NCBI GenBank assembly: GCA_018806985.1
Contig: JADANN010000267.1
Location: 558,001 to 622,000, forward strand
Direction: 5' to 3'
Length of the DNA: 64,000 nt
DNA from: Angiostrongylus vasorum
Taxonomy: Eukaryota > Nematoda > Chromadorea > Rhabditida > Metastrongylidae
In this document: piece by piece, positions 24,790-54,992 of the stretch
How the letters are laid out: every line of letters starts with the position of its first letter
Numbering within the stretch: the stretch's first letter is position 1
The notes under the pieces: generated by a model
What the model was told of the DNA's origin: nothing
Seen by the model: the letters and a program-made list of their open reading frames with translations, nothing else
Database searches by the model: none
Translations under genes and position numbers: made by a program

Positions 24790-25260
24790 AATGATAATCC
24801 GAAACTGCTACAGAGGTGCACCATCATAAATCAGAGATGCCCGGATATTTAATGCGTCTAAACGACAACGCTGGACATGAACCGTCAGTGACTGGTCTCA
24901 TTAGGATGTCAAATGGACTGTAGAAAAACACTGACCCAATGGTCCTTCCAATATGATGTTCAACGAGTCTGTAGAGCGAGCAGAGCACACTTTGCATGTG
25001 ACAGGGAGAAATGGAAGGTTTACTCTTGCCTTCTTGGGTCATTCAATGATCAACGCGAAGACAGATGATACCGATGATAGGAGAACTTCGCCGCTTGTGC
25101 AAGTGGGGTTCTCAAAGAACCTATATCACCTGCATAAGCTGTATTTGCTTGGGTCACTGAGCCACTTCATCGGCTGTCCTGTATTTTTCCATTTGTCCAT
25201 GTCACGTGCAAGGATGACATGGTTTGTCTTTCTGTCTAAGAACTCGTAATTTTCTTTTAA
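24790..25260. mobile_element. Two inverted RTE-like 3' end fragments
   Basis: Plus strand 24790-25060 gives RLNDNAGHEP and HFACDREKWKVYSC, the C-terminus of the second RTE family. Minus strand 25075-25260 holds the same end inverted (GACATGGACAAATGGAAAAA). Confidence 0.55.
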
Positions 25261-25728
25261 AACGTTCGTGAGGAATTCTGACCATGAGGTTAATGGTCAT
25301 GCTGATTTAGACATGTTATTCCATGGAAAAAGGTTCAATATTGCTTCTCCGGCACTGTTTAAACAGTGCTGACACACCCTCACTGTCCACACAGACTCCA
25401 ATTTTCGGGAATCCTCAGTACTCTTTTAACTATGAATGCTTGATCCCGTTTTGCGTTGTTTGTTGGCTCAATCGAATACAAGCAATTTTTTCGTCGGCTG
25501 CGGAGTTCCTGGTTTTTAGACAATAATTAGAGCGATTTAGGGGATTTTGGCATAGAATATTTGTAGAAGAGACTTTGTTCTATCCTCTACTGGTATGAAT
25601 GATGTGTCCACTCAACTACCATTTGCTGTGTGTTACTATAAACCATTATGCAAGCACATTGTTGTCAGCTTTTAGAATTTTTTTGAGCCCTATGTCGAGC
25701 TCGTACCAATATACATTGTTTCAATCTT
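25260..25728. other. No gene recognised
   Basis: Unique-looking sequence without convincing exons. Confidence 0.4.
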
Positions 25729-25880
25729 ACGCCCCATGCCCACCAAGCCTTCCATACCTCTGGGTTCGTCAAATTGCTCCAAGATGTCTCTGGTGGATAG
25801 CAGCACTGAATCGATACATCGGAAGGCCACTACTTGTCACTGTTTGGGCCAGATATGCATTTATTCATCTCTAATGATGC
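25729..25880 (+). repeat. Family A fragment without head
   Basis: Starts at CCCACCAAGCCTTCCATACC and lacks both promoter boxes. Confidence 0.6.
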
Positions 25881-26196
25881 TCCATTTCCGTTTTGACCGC
25901 ACATTCCATACAATGGAAATAAAATGGTGGTTTGTTTTCAACTCAAATAACAAATAAATGAGCTTTTCCAGCAAAGGTTTTTGTGAGTAATTAAGTGAAC
26001 AGAATGGGGTTTTTTTGTCGTATGCTTCATATTTCGATCTCCTTACGATTAGCTACCAAATGAATATGCATGGATGAGCCTTAAAGTTCTTCATGTTGAC
26101 TTTGTGTTGCACCTGTTCCACCTGATCAGTTCCTGACCCCTATAAGGACGATGTTATACGCAGAGAAAAAAATTGTGTAGTTACTGAACATTGATC

Positions 26197-26202
26197 TTTA
26201 TT
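26197..26202 (-). promoter_or_regulatory. glf-1: Polyadenylation signal AATAAA of the mutase gene
   Basis: AATAAA on the minus strand lies 181 bases past the stop codon, a normal distance. No other copy lies nearer. Confidence 0.6.
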
Positions 26203-26382
26203 CAAATACGCTCTCATTCAAGAATCTCCGAACTTGGATGGCAAACCGACTACATAAATTTGTATATAAGTTTTGCAGATAGGTACACGTGAAACCGATA
26301 AAACAACTATCGACTGTCAAGTGGTAATTTACGCAAATTCTGAAGAAGGACAAATATGCAACAATTTTAGGACCGTTCACAA

Positions 26383-45321
<18,939 letters not shown>

Positions 45322-45619
45322 ACCATTGAAACTGCAGTTGCTAATTAATAACTATCAAAAAGAATCTTTGAGAGCCAATTCCTGTAGAATGATGTAAAGG
45401 TTAGACTAAGCGAAAAGAATGTATCGAACCTGCCACCAGGATAATAACATGAGCAAAACTAATGATTTCAAGGACACTGAAATAATAAATTGCAGTAAAT
45501 ATAAATACATATTTGCATTGTTGTGAATTTGAAGGTTGCGATTCCGTTAGATCTGCTCTTAGTAAATTTTTTTATAACTCTACACTTTTAATAATATCGA
45601 AGAAAAGAAACATGGAAAT

Positions 45620-45750
45620 GTCAATTACAGCTTCAGCTTAACTGGGTTCATTGCCGAGTTGGCCTCCTCAGATCAACGCCGCTGACGGGTGATTGCTGAT
45701 GGCACTGGTCGAAAGAACTAACTGAGAGATAGGCAAAACGAAGGAATAAA
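45620..45750 (+). repeat. Family B left-part fragment upstream of the mutase start
   Basis: CAGCTTAACTGGGTTCATTG to AACTGAGAGATAGGC. Confidence 0.65.
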
Positions 45751-45769
45751 AAATAATATCACCACACGC

Positions 45770-45870
45770 TATCATGGCAGTGAGAAGTGTACGTAGTGGG
45801 AATTGAACCAATATAAGATTTGGCAAGAGGATAATGCATTCACACCGACTCCGAACTGAACAGTGTCACA
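45770..45870 (-). repeat. Possible further tRNA-like head
   Basis: The minus strand contains TTGGTTCAATTCCCA, a near-perfect B box, preceded by a possible A box TCGGTGTGAATG. The rest matches none of families A-C. The interval 45870-46560 shows no gene. Confidence 0.35.
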
Positions 45871-46561
45871 AGGTCATCAACGCTGCCGCGCATCACTGAT
45901 GGATGGCGTTTGATCGTAGGAAACCGATAAGCTACGAAGGGTCAGAGTAGTCTCGTTGTCTTTCCGTTTATGGACGATTCCAACACCTACTCCTGAGAAC
46001 TGTTCTCCTTTCTTTTGCTTTCAGAGTCTACTCAGCGAAAAACTCTCCACAGCACGATGACATGAAAAAAGGGTGTTCGTACATTAATCCCCGAATTCTC
46101 CTCCTCTTCTCATTCTGTTGGAAATCAAATGACAATGAAGAGAGTGAACTGCCGTGATCTATAGAGTCCCCCCAAAGCACTTATGCTTCCGATTCATGCA
46201 ACTTCTCGCCTAACACTGTGAATTTATGGAAATGCGTGTGAATCACTCATGAGAATCGTCAGCCGCCTACATCGTTTAAATAATTACTCAGTTTTACAAA
46301 TATTTACCCCAACTTTTTTCTTGTAATCTTTTTCGAAGCATGGAATACACTTATACTATAACGTTCCGTAACAGTGCATGAAATTAATGCTCTTCCTAAG
46401 TGTTCCAAGTCAAAATTTTGATCACCCACCCACATTTTTCTTTTTTTCGTCCCCCAAAAAAGACTTTGCCATGCCTTATCATCCTTTGCTCGTATGCGTA
46501 TATCAGTGACATCGTTTGTTAGTGAGAAATGATAAAATCAATAACACCATCTATCAGTGAG

Positions 46562-46835
46562 AAAGAGGCGCGTGTAGTGCAGTGGTCGGAGGCGCACTGC
46601 GACACACATGGGATCGATCACCGCCCCAGTGGCTCACCAAGCCTTCCAGTCGGCAAATTGGTACCAGACTTATCTGGGAGGATAGCAGCACTGGTTCGAT
46701 ACATCGGTAAGCAACCGCGTGTCAGAAGGCCAGATATACATTCAATCTCTTCCAACGATGCTTAAGGAAGTTGAATACGTGGCGTATCCCTCAGGGTTTG
46801 ATGAAGGTGGAGAGCCTTATCCTTTTTATCCCTTG
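46562..46835 (+). repeat. Family A copy
   Basis: Head GTGTAGTGCAGTGGTCGG and GGGATCGATCACC; 3' end CTTATCCTTTTTATC. Internal deletion of about 10 bases near 46647. Confidence 0.75.
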
Positions 46836-47339
46836 TCAGTGATAAAAGACAAATGTTAGCGTTATTTGGTGAAAAAAGGTGCGCTTCACTTATTTGCAAA
46901 TAATTTTCAGCCATTATTTTAGCAGAAAACTGATGACAAAGTACTAAAGCGATCACAGCAATAGCTTGCTTAGCAGTTAATGTTTCTTGGCTTATTCAAC
47001 TGATAGCAAAAACTCTATGTCTACCAAGCACTTCATTAATATTGATAAAAACCACTATAAAACTTCTCCAAACTCGAACGGTCTGTGCAAAAGTTTTCCA
47101 GAAATTTGATGATTCATGGGCTCAGTAATCCAAGAGTGTACCACCACGCACTCGAAAAAATGTATTGTTGACAAAAATGCGTAAATGTAGCTGTAGTCTA
47201 AATAGCTTGGATATGTTTTTCCACACGTACGATTAATATTAGTGAAGATATCTCTGAACTAGAAGTGAGAACCTACGTTTTTTGAATAACGCTATATACT
47301 GACCGAATATCCGAATAGAACTGTTTTCCATTACTAAAA

Positions 47340-47522
47340 AGTGCCCCACAATACACACGTGGTGTTTAGTTCGGCTGTGCACCCTTGGCTAAACAAAAAT
47401 TAAATCTCTCCAGGGTTATCAGATCTGTAGCAGATTAGTCTGGAAGAATAAGAATGACTACTTGACACATCAGTGAACTCCCGCAAGTCATTATATTGAC
47501 CAGACATGCATTCAATCACTCC
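47340..47522 (+). repeat. Family A copy, decayed
   Basis: Order kept (GTCTGGAAGAATA, CAAGTCATTATATTG, CATGCATTCAATCACTCC); boxes lost. Confidence 0.5.
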
Positions 47523-48434
47523 AATCTATCGGCAAAGTACAAAAAGTGTGTTGAAAATGTTTGATGTGTTAACCCACTCGCCGCAACGCCGAATTTTATG
47601 TCGGTTATGGATTTGGTGATTTTGAAAACAGACGATGATTATTCGATGATCAGAGGACGCGAAGGGCGGGGAGCATGACAGGATTATAGAAGAGAGTTTG
47701 TTCTTGCATTCCATGGGTATGAATTTTATGAATGCTCTTATTTACTATATGTTACAACGATCTGTCATGAAAACAAGTTGATCCAAGTATTTAGAAATAT
47801 TTGGCGGCTTACATTGGACTAATTTCTTTAATTTCTACATCCACATGATCCCTACAATAACCATAATGATTGAAGTGGAAGAACAGTGAATTGTTAGTCA
47901 AAGCGTTGCAACTAGCTGGTCCGAAAAAGGGCTTTTCCATGAATCGTCAATTATGGAGAACTGCTTCTCTAATCGTATCGCTCCTACTTTGATCTCCCTT
48001 CCCTTATCGAGGGAATACATGTACAATGGATTGAGTGAGCACACAAGTACGAGCTCACGGAACTGGAAATGGAAACGATAGTGTCTGTAATCTCGTGAGT
48101 GGATTAAAGCACCTCTACGACATCTCTATCCTTTTATCAGAAATTATACGCGAATAAATTTAAAACAGTAATTCCAAGGGAAACAGGATGCAATGGTCTT
48201 AGGTTTACAGAAAAGAAAAATCGTGCTCACTTTGAAAATATCATTTTTTGTGACGAGATTGTACTCACATTAAATTAGGCAGAAGTTCGTTCTCTCTGCA
48301 AAGTCCATTCCAATTTCTTTTTAATCTTGAACTAACAATGTTACTAACAAAGAGCAATAACAATATTTCAAAACTGGCTTTTCTTTAACCTTGGTGTTAC
48401 TAGTCAATATGTATTCTTTCTTTGATGAGCTTAC
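47523..48434. other. No gene recognised
   Basis: Short frames only on both strands. Confidence 0.4.
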
Positions 48435-48458
48435 ACGAGGTTGATAAACACTATTATT

Positions 48459-48505
48459 CGGCTAATGTTCCGACGTCTTCGTCTTCATCAGAGTTGACGA
48501 TCCGA
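48459..48505 (-). ncRNA. Hammerhead-like motif, left arm, core damaged
   Basis: CTGATGA, stem II GACG-AAGA-CGTC, then GGAAC instead of GAAAC, ATT and AGCCGA. Stem I is imperfect. One core change should abolish cleavage. Confidence 0.4.
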
Positions 48506-48867
48506 GTCGATAGTCCATAGTTCCTCATCGTCTCTATGTGGCGTCTTCACCTTCGTATCGAGTCGTGTCTTTCTCAGCAGGCTATCTCTCGAATGAGGCA
48601 TACTCACTCGGTGATACCCTTTTATTGTTATTGCTCTTTCCTGGCTGACAATGACACCGACTTCTGCAGAATTGATTGTCCGGGGAAAATAAGTTACTAT
48701 CACCGGACTATCACAGCTATCAACCATCAGCATCCTGCATTAAAGAGCATCACCAAGTGAGTATGCCTCGTTCGAGAAGATGGCCTGCTGAGGAAGACCT
48801 GACTCAACACGAAGGCCAAGCCGCCACATCGAGACGAATAACAAGCGTGGACCATCGACTCGGATCA

Positions 48868-48901
48868 TCGGCTCTGATGAAGACGTCGAAACGTTAGCCG
48901 A
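48868..48901 (+). ncRNA. Hammerhead-ribozyme-like motif with intact core
   Basis: TCGGCT (stem I), CTGATGA, AGACGTC (very short stem II), GAAA, C-GTT (cleavage triplet), AGCCGA (stem I partner, six perfect pairs). The ACGT at stem III and GACGTC at stem II are self-complementary, which would suit a dimeric minimal form as reported for Penelope-like elements. Activity is inference. Confidence 0.6.
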
Positions 48902-49085
48902 ATGAAACTGTTTATCAACCACTTGTAAACTCAGCAAAGAAAGAATACACGTTAACAATGTTGCATTTGACAGACCAGAAGGTGCCAGAATGGTTTGTTC
49001 ATTACCGCACAGTGTTACTCCTCAGAATGAGAAATATGGGGAAAACATCGCACTTGGCAATATACGATTTCAGCACGAGTATAGT

Positions 49086-49310
49086 TTAATGGTAAAAACA
49101 TTGTTTGAAATCATACAATCCGTGGATTGCTTTCATATTTTTCTGCCGGTATAGATCACTTCGAATGTGCAAAGAGATCCTTTCCACTGCGTCAATTGAA
49201 CTGTACAAGAACGCGGATGGCGCCGATTTAATGGCATGCAATTTATAAAATGCATAATGGTCAACACCCTCCAGAATGATAAATAGAATGCCAGTCAGCT
49301 GATAAGCCAT
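49086..49310 (-). CDS. Candidate coding remnant, unknown
   Basis: MAYQLTGILFIILEGVDHYA then APSAFLYSSIDAVERI and RSDLYRQKNMKAIHG. An AG (GGATTCAG) precedes the ATG. Amino-acid mix is protein-like but no family is recognised; it may be part of a transposable element. Confidence 0.25.
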   Translation of the reverse strand: MAYQLTGILFIILEGVDHYAFYKLHAIKSAPSAFLYSSIDAVERISLHIRSDLYRQKNMKAIHGLYDFKQCFYH

Positions 49311-50045
49311 TTCTCCTCTTCTGAATCCTCTTCTCTTTTTTTACTGCCACTTACTCTTCTTAGTTGACTGTTTTCTTGATCAACAGACACGAAGCTGTTA
49401 TCCAGTTGTTATTACATATTTTACTTTTGCACACGAAGTTCACACTGGGCAGTTGTTATTGATGTTGTATAATTGTTATTGTACAATAGCAACTTCGTGT
49501 GTGCTCATCAAGAGAATAGTAGATTATTGATCTATGCCGAGGTTGACAGAAAATCTCTCTTTTCGATACCCAAGAAACGAATAGACTTGATATGTAGCTT
49601 TTTTTACAACATTCTATTATTGCGGTCTCATTTTCTAAGAGGACTAGCTGTGATTCCTGGAAGTTCTGGTTTGTTAGTTCGGACCAACGTTAAATGAATT
49701 TCTCAACGGAAGCGATTTTATCAAATCACAATCCAACGTCACAAGACATCATGGAGTTCTTCCTACTCCCTACGATGTCGTAATAGTTATTCTTCTGCTT
49801 CTGTGTCAATGGTTGGACCAGAATTGCGATCGTTTGCTTGTTGTGCTTGACTTATCAATTGAAACAATAGCTAAGTACCACGAGAGCTGCAGCGACGTGG
49901 GATTGGGCAAATGCCGTGGTTGCTTCAAAAAGTCACTAGTTCAGTTCTTCTACTGTTTTTTTTATCGCCAACATCGTTCTTCGGTGGCACGTGTTCTTCT
50001 ATTATGTGTTAACAATGGCAACCATAGTCTAGTTTACCTAAAAAC

Positions 50046-50273
50046 TTAAAGAACTGGTTTGTGGAAGAGTGCGGCGTCGAGAGAGAATGCTTTGCCTATA
50101 GGGAACGACTCTCCTTGATCTGTGATCGTCCATTTTCGAATAGTTCTGTTTTTTACCCTGTTGAGATCTAGTACTTCGTCCTGTTTTTTTGCTTTGAATG
50201 AAAATATCTTTTCTAACACATGCGAGCCGATACAAGCCGCAGCGAACTCGTGAGTTGCGGAGAAACTTTCCAC
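50046..50273 (-). CDS. Candidate coding remnant, unknown
   Basis: Reads SATHEFAAACIGSHVLEKI, KKQDEVLDLNRVKNRTIRKW and FPIGKAFSLDAALFHKPVL then stop. Possibly continued upstream by PITAYLLHELRKG and GPPSIAGMPATIAGF near 50300-50460 in other frames. Two minus frames are open at once here, which weakens the call. Confidence 0.25.
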   Translation of the reverse strand: MESFSATHEFAAACIGSHVLEKIFSFKAKKQDEVLDLNRVKNRTIRKWTITDQGESFPIGKAFSLDAALFHKPVL

Positions 50274-50479
50274 CCTTTGCGTAGCTCATGCAACAGATAT
50301 GCTGTTATGGGCGTCTTCTGTGGAAAACTGTATTCAACACATAGTAATTTACAAAGAGAATCACCTTTTTCTGAGCAAGTTTATTCTTCTGACTTGAAAC
50401 CCGCGATAGTAGCTGGCATGCCTGCTATACTGGGAGGACCTGTATTCTTGCTGATTTGGTCTGACAACGTCTTCATAAT

Positions 50480-51180
50480 GTCTTGTAACACTCAGCACAG
50501 TTTCACTGTTTTTTTTTCTTCCTGTCTGTTGATAAGCCATCTTTACAGCACAAGGTTATTCGAAAGTTCAAGCACTACTCTGTCCCGTCCATGTCAATTT
50601 GCAGTACGTTTGGTAGTGAACTCATGGATTTCTGTATATTATGACGGTCAGTCCTTGACACCCTATTTCCATTTTTTATGTGAAGTGCATTGGAGTAGTG
50701 TTACACTCCGTGTAGAAGTTTCTAGACATTTGACGATACAGACGTTTTTGCGAAGTCTGTAAACTCCAAACTTTTTTTCACAAGTTAAATCTTCGGATTA
50801 ATCTTGCATAAATTGCTTCTTTTATCGAATCTTGGATATCTTCACCTCTTCAACGGCTGCGCTTCATCCTTCTCTCCGCATTTGCTATTATGAGTATAGT
50901 CGTGGCACGGGATGGATAGAAATGAATATGCTGCGAAAACGACTACTAGTGGGTGGTAGTAAATTTGCTGGACGATGAACGAGGCTTTTTTTCATTATAA
51001 AAGAACATGAAGTATTTCTTACGATCGACTTTTGATTAACCATTGCATTGATGATAAGCCTATATGTATCACCTCACGAACTTCCAATTTCCAGCTGACA
51101 TGAGATTATTAACACGTGCTTTGATGTTCCATGGCTAATATTTGGCCGAGTTCGCCTTCTCCAATATTTAAATGTTCGAA
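50480..51180. other. No gene recognised
   Basis: No exons or known repeats seen. Confidence 0.4.
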
Positions 51181-51470
51181 AGCGTTCAAATGCACTAGAT
51201 AAAATCTTGAAGAGAGCTGGCTTCTATTCTCAAACGTTTAAATGCACCTTTCCGAAAGTTGCTACATAAAGAAATAGTGTAGAACGCCGAGTAGTAAAAA
51301 TCTAGTAGTCCACTGAACCATGTGGAACATGTGCCAGACGTTTGCACTGAACAAGAGAGGAAGAAGTCGCTACACTGAATACGACAAATTGTCACCGCTA
51401 TTGGCTACGAAACATCCACTATTCAGGTTATGCCTAAGAGGGGGAGATAGGTCTCAAAGCAATGTTTCAT
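51180..51470 (+). mobile_element. Penelope-like element fragment
   Basis: Plus readings KILKRAGFYSQ, TCARRLH and VCTEQERKKSL, QIVTAIGYETS match the RT C-terminal part of the other PLEs. Stops throughout. Confidence 0.45.
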
Positions 51471-51619
51471 GCCTAAACAGATAGTTGTTACCCTACTCTT
51501 TAATCAGAAAAAGTTGACATCTCGACGAATTTCGCCTTGCAGAAAGCAGATGGTCATGTTGGCTGCAATATAATCGCCCAACACCTCTATAACCGACAGA
51601 GCAAAAAAAATTGGCTGAA

Positions 51620-51890
51620 AGAAAGGCAAAGCAAGGGCCTCGGTTGATGTAGCAGGTAGAAGGTGAGCATTCGGAAGGGGTAATCACTAAATCGAATTCA
51701 TCTGAGCTTTGCTTATATCTCAGAGTCTTTATGGTTGTATTTCACATTACACTTTATCTTGAAAAAAAAGGCAGGTGGCAAATAAAAATAAATGCATAGT
51801 GATTTCCACTACGACTCTATCTTAACTGTTTTAAATGCCGATTTGTGTTCTCCAGATCGTTCCCATTGACGGGCGGTTGCTGCTGAAATT
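51620..51890 (+). repeat. Family B variant
   Basis: Head GGGCCTCGGTTGATGTAGC, 3' end GGTTGTATTTCACATTAC, then a second left part (TCTTAACTGTTTTAAATGCC). Confidence 0.55.
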
Positions 51891-52199
51891 GTTAGAGTTA
51901 TGGAGGCTTATAATGGTGTTCGGCTTACTAGATTATAGTCACTTAACCTTGCCCAGGCTCTGAAATAGCCGAAATCAACAGGGAATGTCGGCGCTTTTGT
52001 GGACAAAGAGTAACACAACAAGCTCGTGTACTTCTCTAGAAAACTGCGAATTATTGATCAGTGTCGAGGCCAATATAAAGTCGGTCTTGCGATTCACTCC
52101 AAATAAAATGATCCCTTTCAAGATATCCCTTACACCGAACGAAGTAGGCACAGCTACTAAAAGGTGCTTTAGAACAGTGATCTACAGACCGACTGCTGT

Positions 52200-52375
52200 A
52201 GTTTGATTCGCTTCCATGAGAACACATCAAAGTCGTTTGACTGGTCCTATTCATAGGAAGGTTCGAGTTGACGCGACTACGAAGATTCACATCGCTGGGA
52301 CGAACTGCTATGAAAATCGACTCGGATCAGCCCTGCTGTGATGGAGGCAAGGACGTCGAAAAGTTAGCCGAATAA
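52200..52375 (+). repeat. Single arm of the hammerhead-bearing fold-back family
   Basis: GATTCACATCGCTGGGACG to GACGTCGAAAAGTTAGCCGA. The hammerhead core is disrupted (CTGTGATGGA in place of CTGATGA). Confidence 0.5.
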
Positions 52376-53445
52376 AACTTTTTCGCCAGCCTTATATTAG
52401 CCTTTTCGAACTTACGTGGATACTTGCATGACCCGTCTACAACAGCTGTGCGGGCTCCAGCATAATTTCCATTCATTTCGCTCTCGACCAATCGTGATCC
52501 ATAGTGGTGGTCTGCTTCAAACATGGTGAAGTCCATGAGTTTCGCAGTCGTGAAATCGTTGCCATCAGTGAGAGAGCATGGATGACGCCTACGACGAATA
52601 CGCCCACCACGAACACGCCTGCCCATAGTTTGGGTGGCCTACCAGGAGGATGCTTGCAATCTTTTAAAGTACATTCCACTGTTCTTTTCGTCCGATTGTT
52701 GCCTGTTCTTCTTATTATGTGACCGAATTATCAATCTTTTGCTGTTGATGTACATTTTCTTGGGTTCCGTAGATGGGACAGGTTTCGAAGATTTAAGCTG
52801 TGCATTCAGCTATAGTTTGTGAGTGTGGTTAAATTTCAGAAAACATTGTTCAAGCGCTATGTAAACAGGTGTCCAGTAATCTTGACGTGGTTGAAGTACA
52901 AGCCCACGTTTCTACTGAATGGCAAGGCTCTGAGAGGGCTGTTTAATCAAAAAGGTGGCACTTGACTGGCACAAATTCACCCCAAGCTACTCTCCTTCTT
53001 CTCGCTATTTCCTTCTGTATGTTGTGCTCAATGTTCACGGAACGTCCTAGTAACACGTACGACGTGGTTTCTGCAGTCAGAAACCGCCAATTGCGGTTTC
53101 TTCGCCGTTGCACCAAGAATTCTTCATGAAATGGGCATTCGTTCTATTTATGCGCATTATGCCCTTTTTTTTCCACTTCTTTGAATTTACTAACACCGTC
53201 TCTGCTTCACTGGCACTTCTCGCAAACATAACGATGTCATCCGTGAGACGAGGATTTGATATTTCTCCAGTAATATGTGTGCCTTTTCGCTCCAATCGAA
53301 TTATTTCATTACCTATCGCAGTGCGGAAATAAACAGCTTTGGTGATACTGTGTTTGCCTGTTGAACATCTTTCCGTATGGGTATGGTGAGGTGTCGGTGG
53401 AATAGCTGTATGTTTATGCAACAGCTCCGATATCAGTCTGCTAGT

Positions 53446-54992
53446 TGATATATTTGTTTATGTGATCTTATAAACTGATCTTCTTTAGCTGATCCGAGGT
53501 TGGTATAGGTGTTCGTTGACGTTGTCGTTGTTGTTGGTGTTGTTTGTCGATGGCTGACGTTTCGGCGATTCCGCCTTCCTCAGAGCCTGGACGTATTTTA
53601 TATTAGAATACTTTAGTTATTCGGTGTAAAAGGCTAAAGTATTAATGAAGATCAAAGTTTTAAATAGATGGTGGGTTAGGATGCTACGGTCATACTGAAA
53701 GGCTACTCACCGTGATGTAACGAGTGGGACTGGCCCGCGCGTTGTCCACGTGGGGTCGCGAGCACGACACATACCGGGGTCAAAATGTCATTTTGAAACA
53801 GAGCGCCAGGTCACGTGTGATAGTGAGGCATTCGTCTTTCCGGTTCATCTTTGGATTTTTTGAAATTTATCGAAAACGCTTCAAGAGTTTTGCGCGTTGA
53901 TGTTTTCGACTCCTGCGCTAAGACACGTACAGTCACTTCAAAATCATCGCCGTTGTGCTTTTGTGCCCTATGCGTACCTAGAGGAGTGTTTTGACGAATT
54001 TTAGCTTCCCCATCTAGATGTTCTTTTATGCGGACACAAAGTGGTCCGCCCGTTTCCCCAATATATTCCTCACTGCATGCGTTACATGAGATCAAGTATA
54101 TTTTACCTGAACTCATGCGATCCCCCGTCTCTCCCATTAGGACAGATCAAACAGTTTTTTGAGCTGCACAAACGATCATAGAGACGGTTGCGAACTAAAT
54201 GACGGCGTAGGGTATTTGGGTGGGATGTCAATAATATTTATATAATTTTCAAGACCACTTTTTTCTTAAGCATCTCTTAATGGCGTAACTTATTTCAGTT
54301 TGATATGAAGGGTAGCTTAATAGAGATCTTACTTACGTCCGGAACACTATTTTGGGGAACTACCATACGTTTTTGTCTAACCCGAGTGGCTTCTACGTCG
54401 TAGCCTTTGGAAATGGCAATTTTTCGTGCCAGGTTTTACGATTCCTTCCTTTCGTATTCTCCCGTGCACACATTTTTTGCCGTACGGTACATGTTTTTGA
54501 TAAGTGCTTTTTTCATGTGTGAAGGATGAGAGGAGAGGTAGTGAACTAGTATGTTCTTACTACTTGGCTTACGATACCATTTTGTTAAATAGCCATTTTT
54601 TGAGAGCTTTACTTGGATGTTTAAGAATGGAAGCCAGTTTTCGGTTGGTTTTTCTCGTGCAAATTTCATATACTCTGACTGGCGGTTTAACAATTCAAAG
54701 CACTCATCCATCTGTTCTTGTGTGGAACAGACGATGAAGCAGTCGTCTATGTATCGACAGTAGACTAATGGTCGGTGGTCGTGAACTGGAGCTTCCACCT
54801 CAGACATGAAAGCGATGGGAAGGCTTGGTGCTAAACGCTGTCCCATGGCCAACCCTCTAATTTGTGCAAAAATATTTACCAGACCACCTGAAGATTGAAC
54901 AACTAAGGCACTGTTTTTAAGAGAGTCATTAGTTGCGCAGTCGACAAGGCCGTACATTTTTATTTTCTTTTCGTGCTCTGCCAGCAACAGCA
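53446..54992 (-). mobile_element. Penelope-like element with RT and GIY-YIG endonuclease, 5' truncated, TSD present
   Basis: RT part at 54993-54436: RGLAMGQRLAPSLPIAFMS, YCRYIDDCFIV (catalytic YIDD), KPTENWLPFLNIQVKLS, YRKPSSKNILVHYLSSHPS. Endonuclease at 54137-53811: GKIYLISCNACSEEYIGETG, RIKEHLDG, DFEVTVRVLAQE, KTLEAFSIN. About 300 bases between them are broken. A 14-bp duplication ATCAGTCTGCTAGT (53432-53445, 54993-55006) flanks it. It is the best-preserved PLE here and has a hammerhead-like motif at its 3' end. Confidence 0.88.
53552..53587 (-). ncRNA. Hammerhead-ribozyme-like motif with intact core at the 3' end of a PLE
   Basis: Minus strand: GGCT (stem I), CTGAGGA (fits CTGANGA), A, GGCG-GAAT-CGCC (4-bp stem II with tetraloop), GAAA, C-GTC cleavage triplet, AGCC (stem I partner). 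One extra A lies between core and stem II. Confidence 0.65.

Larger units (their letters stand above)
48441..48920. mobile_element. Fold-back element carrying a hammerhead-like motif in each arm
   Basis: Arms about 48441-48618 and 48745-48920 are reverse complements over about 175 bases with a spacer of about 125. Both outer ends carry TTGATAAACA/TGTTTATCAA-type sequence next to TTCGGCTAA. Sequence of the same kind occurs singly at 6480, 52200 and 59700. Confidence 0.7.

Noticed and set aside
50220..50762. 180-codon plus-strand open frame
   Set aside because: No domain or splice context; the better protein-like readings are on the opposite strand.
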